A stretch of 64,000 nt of DNA from Zingiber officinale. Lineage: Eukaryota; Streptophyta; Magnoliopsida; Zingiberales; Zingiberaceae. The stretch covers positions 1 to 64,000 of the forward strand of contig NW_024589878.1 in the NCBI RefSeq assembly GCF_018446385.1, in the 5' to 3' direction. Under the pieces are notes generated by a model. That model searched no databases. It worked only from the letters and a program-made list of their open reading frames with translations, and was not told the DNA's origin. The position numbers and the translations under genes were made by a program. Positions 59,427-64,000 of the stretch are shown one piece after another. Every line of letters begins with the position of its first letter. Position 1 is the first letter of the stretch.

Positions 59427-59913
59427 ATGGCACGGATGATTACCACATTGACTCGTCGCGAAGTGCGACGAAATCAGCTCAGGGAGGAGATTCAGGAGAT
59501 AGAGTATAACTCTGCTTATGGAGTCAACGGACACATTGGACGGCTTGATGATCTGTTTTGGAAACTTGAGCCTGGACAGTTATAGGATTTGGGCTTTGAT
59601 GCAATCATTGCCAGAAAATCCTAGGATGATAGCAGACTATATTTGGGGGCGTCATCAAGGACGCGTCACATATTCTGTATTATGTGAGGAGCTGCTTCAT
59701 CATATGACTGAAGAGGATCCGGAAGAGTTCGAAGAGGACCCAGAAATGATCGAGGAGGAACCAATAGAGGATCCAATTGTGGATCCAAAAGAGAACCTTG
59801 AAGCTGTCCTGCCTGTGATTACCCCAAATGAGTCCAGGCTGAGAGGGATTATTTTGGCCACTACACTAGTGTCTGTCCTAGTGGGAGTGGTAGTTTCCTA
59901 TCTAGTTTATTAG
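59427..59913 (+). pseudogene. Extra reading frame upstream of copia gag, unrecognised, one frameshift
   Basis: The frame opens with MARMITTLTRREVRRNQLRE, a basic, possibly coiled-coil start. It runs to a TAG at 59583-59585, while the +1 frame stays open from before 59518 to 59911. The second half encodes NPRMIADYIWGRHQGRVTY, a very acidic tract of E, D and P (EEDPEEFEEDPEMIEEE) and a C-terminal hydrophobic segment GIILATTLVSVLVGVVVSYL, a likely membrane anchor. Together this is about 160 codons with one frameshift near 59540-59585. It lies between the primer binding site and gag, where copia elements normally have no gene. It does not look like Gag or Pol, and I do not recognise it. Function unknown. 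Confidence 0.5.
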
Positions 59914-60363
59914 AGTTCTGTTATTTTTATTGTCATTTTGTATGAACAATAGTTAGTCCATCTCATTCATGTCAGTAGGTTATATGTTAACAATTTGCAG
60001 CATAATTTTATATTAATGATATGTTCATTTATTTATGCTGTTTGCTTGACATGATGCATGATTAGTTCATGATGTATTAAATGATTATTTCATTTAATTT
60101 TTTTTTTTTAAAAAAACATGATAAATTAAATGATTGGTTCATTTAATTAAAGAATTCATGATATGATAAATGATTAGTTCATTTGTTGGGATGTATGTAA
60201 TAGAATTGATTAATATTAATTTGATTGGTCATACGGATGATGAGTGAAAACATAGTTGTCACTTGATTTTGTAAACGAATTCAAAGTAATATTAAGTCAA
60301 TCATAAATTGCATACATATGATTTACACTGAATACTAAATAATGTGTTTATTTATGATAGATT
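59914..60363 (+). other. AT-rich spacer between the extra frame and copia gag
   Basis: No gene. Variants of AAATGATTNGTTCATTTAATT recur four times between about 60060 and 60185. A T-run followed by an A-run lies near 60103-60115. Confidence 0.5.
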
Positions 60364-63300
60364 ATGGCAACCAAAAACATAATAGCTGAACTCAACAAAG
60401 GTGAAAAACTTAATGGGGATAACTATAAGATCTGACACCTCAGGATACAATATGTACTTGAGGAACAAGAAGTTCTAGAGGCTGTAAATCAGGTTATGGA
60501 AGTACCTGTAGATGGTCCCACTGCACAACACAGACGAGATCTTAATGCCTATAAGGCATGGAAGAAAAAGGACTCCACTGCAAAGGGTATATTGATTAGT
60601 TCAATGGTAGACGACCTAGCTTTTGAATATGAGTCATATCTTACGGCTCATGAAGTCTGGGTTGCCCTTAAAGAAAAATACAGTGGAGTAAGTCTGAGCA
60701 AGCTTCGACAGCTGACAATTAAATTTGATAGCTACAAAAAGCGTCCGAATATGTCAATGGTTCAACACCTCAAGGAGATGTCGAACATGATTCGGGAGCT
60801 TAAAACTGCTGGTCATGAGTTGACTGATGAACAACAGGTTCAAGCAGTTATTCGTTCACTTCCAGATTCTTGGGAGACCATGAAGCAGACCTTAACTCAC
60901 AGTGAGAGTATCAAGACTTTCACTGATGTCTCACGCCATGTAGAATTGGAGGCGGAGAGAGTTGAATCCGCAAGGATTTCTGGACAAGCCTATGTGGCTG
61001 TAAGTTCTGCTGGATCATATGGATCCAAGAAAAAGAAATGGTTCAAGAAAGGGAAAGGAAAGAAGAGGGAAGCTGCTGTTGTGGGACAAGGCCCAATCAA
61101 GAAGATAGTCAAGAAGACTGGAAAGAAACCTAAAAACAAGTTGACTTGTTTTAACTGTGGCAAAAAGGGTCACTTTGCTCGGGAGTGCACTGAGCAGAAA
61201 AAGGTAAATCCAAGTGTGTCTTCTTTTCAAGAGTATTTTGTTGCTAGTTCAGTGTTGTTAGCTGATTCTTATCCTTTGTGGATTATAGATTCGGGAGCAA
61301 CCAACCATGTAGCTCGGGAACGAGTTACATTTGTTGAGTACCGTTGGGTACGAGCTGGCAACAAGTGGATCTATGTGGGAAATAATGCAAGAGTTGAAGT
61401 CAAAGGAGTCGGCACTTGCAAACTCAACCTACGTGGTGGTAGAGTTTTATTTCTACATGATGTCCTGTATGCTCCTGAAATTCGACGGAATCTTGTTTCC
61501 GTTACGTGTCTTCTTGATTTAGGGTATTGTATTAATTTTTACAATCGGTCTGTTGAACTTAAGATTGACTCAGTGTCAATCGGATATGGTTTTTTAACAA
61601 ATGGTTTTATGGTTCTTGATGTAGAACCAGATGTCAATTATGCTATTGATGGTTGTTTTTCAAACATTGCTTTAACTAGTGATGCAGATATAACTGATGA
61701 AGTTTGGCATGCTAGATTAGGACACATAGGATAAGAACGTATGAATCGATTAGCTAGAGAGGGTCTATTGGGCACTCGAGCTAAGATTCAATTGTCTATA
61801 TGTGAGCATTGTCTTGCTGGAAAAGCAACTAGGAAACCATTTGGTAAGGCTATTAGATCTGAATCGACATTGCAGTTAATTCATTCGGACATTTGTGGTC
61901 CAATGAATGTAAAGGCTAGACATGGAGCTTCCTATTTCATTACATTTATTGATGATTTGTCTAGGTTCGGTCATGTGTATTTGATTTCTCACAAATCTGA
62001 AGCATTAGATTGCTTCATTCGTTATATGAACGAAGTTGAGAATCAAACAGAACGTAAAGTTAAGGCTTTACGCACTGACCGTGGAGGGGAGTATTTGTCT
62101 GATATGTTCAAGACAATATGTAATGATAGAGGGATTATTAGACAGTTAACAATCCCTAGAACTCCACAGCAAAATGGGGTAGCTGAAAGAAGAAATAGGA
62201 CTCTTCTTGAAATGGTTAGGTCTATGATGGCGCAAGCTAATTTGCCAATCTCCTATTGGGGAGATGCACTATTAACTGCAGCCTATATACTTAACAAAGT
62301 GCCTTCAAAGTCAATTCCATCTACCCCATATGAATGTTGGACAGGCAAAAAACCAGATTTGAGTAATCTGAGACCTTGGGGGTCAACTGCTTATGTTCAT
62401 GATAGTTCTCACAAGTATGGAAAACTAGGGCCTAGAGGTAAGAAATGTATCTTTATAAGATATCATGAAACCTCCAAAGGTTATGTTTTCATAGGTGAGC
62501 AACTAGATGGAACCATCTCCGAAATAGACTCGAGAGATGCGACTTTTCTCGAAACAGAGTTCCCAATCAGAGGTGATGTTGATAAAAATGTTCCTTTATT
62601 TAAGGAGGATGAGATATTATCAACAAGAGAGGTGTCAAAAGGGATACCTGAGTCTAGTCAACCGAGTGGGAGTGATATGCCGAGTCATGAGTTGACTTCT
62701 CAACAGCCCAACTTACGGAGAAGTGTTCGTAAGATCAAACCTAAGAAGAGGTTTGATATTGAGAATGAGGCATTGGTTACACTTCCAATTGACGACGACG
62801 AGCCTCAATCCATTGAGGAAGCATTGGGATGTAGAGTTAGAGAAAAATGGAAAGCTGCAATGGTTGAAGAGATGGAGTCCATGATTCAAAATCATGTTTG
62901 GGACTTAGTCGATCTTCCTCTGGGCCGAAGGGCTATTGGGAATAAATGGATTCTCAAAATAAAGAGGAAAGCAGATGGATCGATTAACAGATACAAAGCT
63001 CGTTTAGTTGCAAAAGGATATACCCAAATGGAGGGTATTGACTTTGAAGAGACATTTTCTCCTGTAGTGAAATTTGTATCAATAAGAGTTATTTTGGCCT
63101 TTGTGGCACATTATGACTTAGAATTACATCAAATGGATGTAAAAACCGCTTTCCTTAATGGTGATCTTGACGAAGAAATCTATATGGTTCAACCAGAAGG
63201 TTTCATTGCTGAAGGCCAAGAGCAAAAAGTATGTAGACTTAGAAAGTCTATATATGGGCTAAAGCAAGCGTCAAGACAATGGAACATAAGATTTAATGAA

Positions 63301-64000
63301 GTCGTTTTATCTTATGGTTTTGAAATGATCAATGAGGATCATTGTGTTTTCCTGAAACAGAAAAAAGGAAAGTATGTCATTTTATCATTATATGTTGATG
63401 ATATGCTGATAGCTGGAAATGACATAGGATATGTGAATGAAGTCAAGAAATGACTGTTATCACAATTTGATACAACAGATATGGGAGAAGCTGAATACAT
63501 CTTAGGGGTGAAAATCATAAGAGATCGTCCTAAAAGACTTTTGGGTCTGTCACAAGAGTCTTATATAAATAAGATGTTACATCATTTTAGCATGTCTAAT
63601 TGCAACATAGAACATACACCTATTGTGAAAGGTACTATGTTGAGCAAGAGTATGTGTCCTAAAACTCCAGAGGAAATAGCTGAGATGAATAAAAAACCAT
63701 ATGCCAGTGCTATTGGTAGTTTGATGTACACTATGTTGTGTACACGTCCCGATATCAGCTATGTTGTGGGTTTTCCAGTCAAACCCAGGACCGAGACACT
63801 GGAAGGCAGTAAAAAGGATATTCAGATATCTGAAGGCGACAACAGATTATTGTCTTTGTTTTCAAGGATCAGATATGAGTCTGAAAGGTTATTCAGATGC
63901 AGATTGGGCTGGAGACCTGGATGATAGAAAATCCACATCAGGCTATGCATTCTTGCTGAATGGTGGCACCATCTCCTGGAACAGCAAGAAACAAGCTTGT
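60364..64000 (+). pseudogene. Copia gag-pol: Gag, protease, integrase, RT, start of RNase H
   Basis: Begins MATKNIIAELNKGEKLNGDN. The Gag core is followed by a zinc knuckle CFNCGKKGHFAREC (61147-61188). Protease has IIDSGATNHVARE (about 61282-61320). The integrase finger spans HARLGHIG to CEHCLAGK (about 61708-61820), with core motifs [18 protein letters not shown] and [10 protein letters not shown]. Reverse transcriptase runs about 62860-63440 with [32 protein letters not shown] and the catalytic YVDDMLIAG. RNase H begins near 63700. In-frame stops are TGA at 60433-60435, TAA at 61732-61734 and TGA at 63451-63453. Near 63770-63785 a small deletion shifts the frame within the VGxxSRFQSNPG region, after which the other frame is open to the window end. 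All other codons are in one register. Confidence 0.93.

Larger units (their letters stand above)
54266..64000 (+). mobile_element. Ty1/copia retrotransposon, truncated by the right window edge
   Basis: A plus-strand element. It has a 332-bp 5' LTR (54266-54597, TGTTGGAAATG ... TTTTCTACA), a primer binding site TGGTATCAGAGC one base after the LTR (54599-54610), a long leader holding a solo gypsy LTR (54740-58268), an extra reading frame (59427-59913), and one long gag-pol frame from 60364. The order protease-integrase-RT-RNase H is that of copia. The window ends in RNase H. Gag-pol contains three in-frame stops and one frameshift, all otherwise in good register, so the element is inactive but not old. 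Confidence 0.93.

Overview
This 64 kb window is plant nuclear DNA, most likely from a monocot of the ginger family (Zingiberaceae). The main clue is an interrupted seven-exon sesquiterpene synthase at 15216-18705. Its motifs, exon phases and 547-codon length match the Zingiber alpha-humulene/germacrene-type TPS-a enzymes that I know from family knowledge. Almost everything else is transposable element (TE) sequence. I see no rRNA array, CRISPR, operon or organellar block, and no clearly intact host gene.

Layout. 1-7869: left-truncated minus-strand Ty3/gypsy chromovirus (A) with a long gag frame, decayed pol, primer binding site and 5' LTR. 7870-8640: inverted relic of a spacer found inside a related element. 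9156-13405: CACTA-like element carrying two exon fragments resembling Bax inhibitor-1 and split by a complete Cassandra TRIM (9822-10554) with 5S-rRNA-derived LTRs. 15121-18705: promoter and terpene synthase, inactivated by a 483-bp hAT-like insertion in exon 4. 20205-42488: a complete nest. A minus-strand gypsy (B; target duplication ACTAC) holds a plus-strand gypsy (23524-32733; duplication CTATG) in its pol and an inverted solo LTR of its own family (39074-41890; duplication GAGGT) in its 5' LTR. 42536-47456: a third minus-strand gypsy (C) with a SINE in its RNase H region, abutting a truncated LTR (47457-48386). 48387-53757: decayed region with a CDKF/MHK-type kinase pseudogene and the right end of a CACTA element. 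53758-54265: relic of a Tat-like gypsy. 54266-64000: a Ty1/copia element running off the right edge, with a solo gypsy LTR in its leader and an unrecognised extra reading frame ahead of gag.

How the parts relate. One LTR family (plus-strand reading TGTCACGCC ... TATTTTACA) occurs six times and organises much of the window. The nest gives an insertion order: B first, then the inner gypsy and the solo LTR. The only host gene with a plausible ancestral function is the terpene synthase. Removing one insertion would leave an uninterrupted 547-codon frame, so inactivation looks recent.

Caution. Several retrotransposon stretches (about 1-2500, 4960-5420, 26050-30030, 32140-32430) show recurrent loss or scrambling of the middle base in CAG/CTG triplets compared with intact copies in the same window. 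This looks more like base-calling error at methylated CHG sites than natural decay, so frameshifts there should not be taken at face value.
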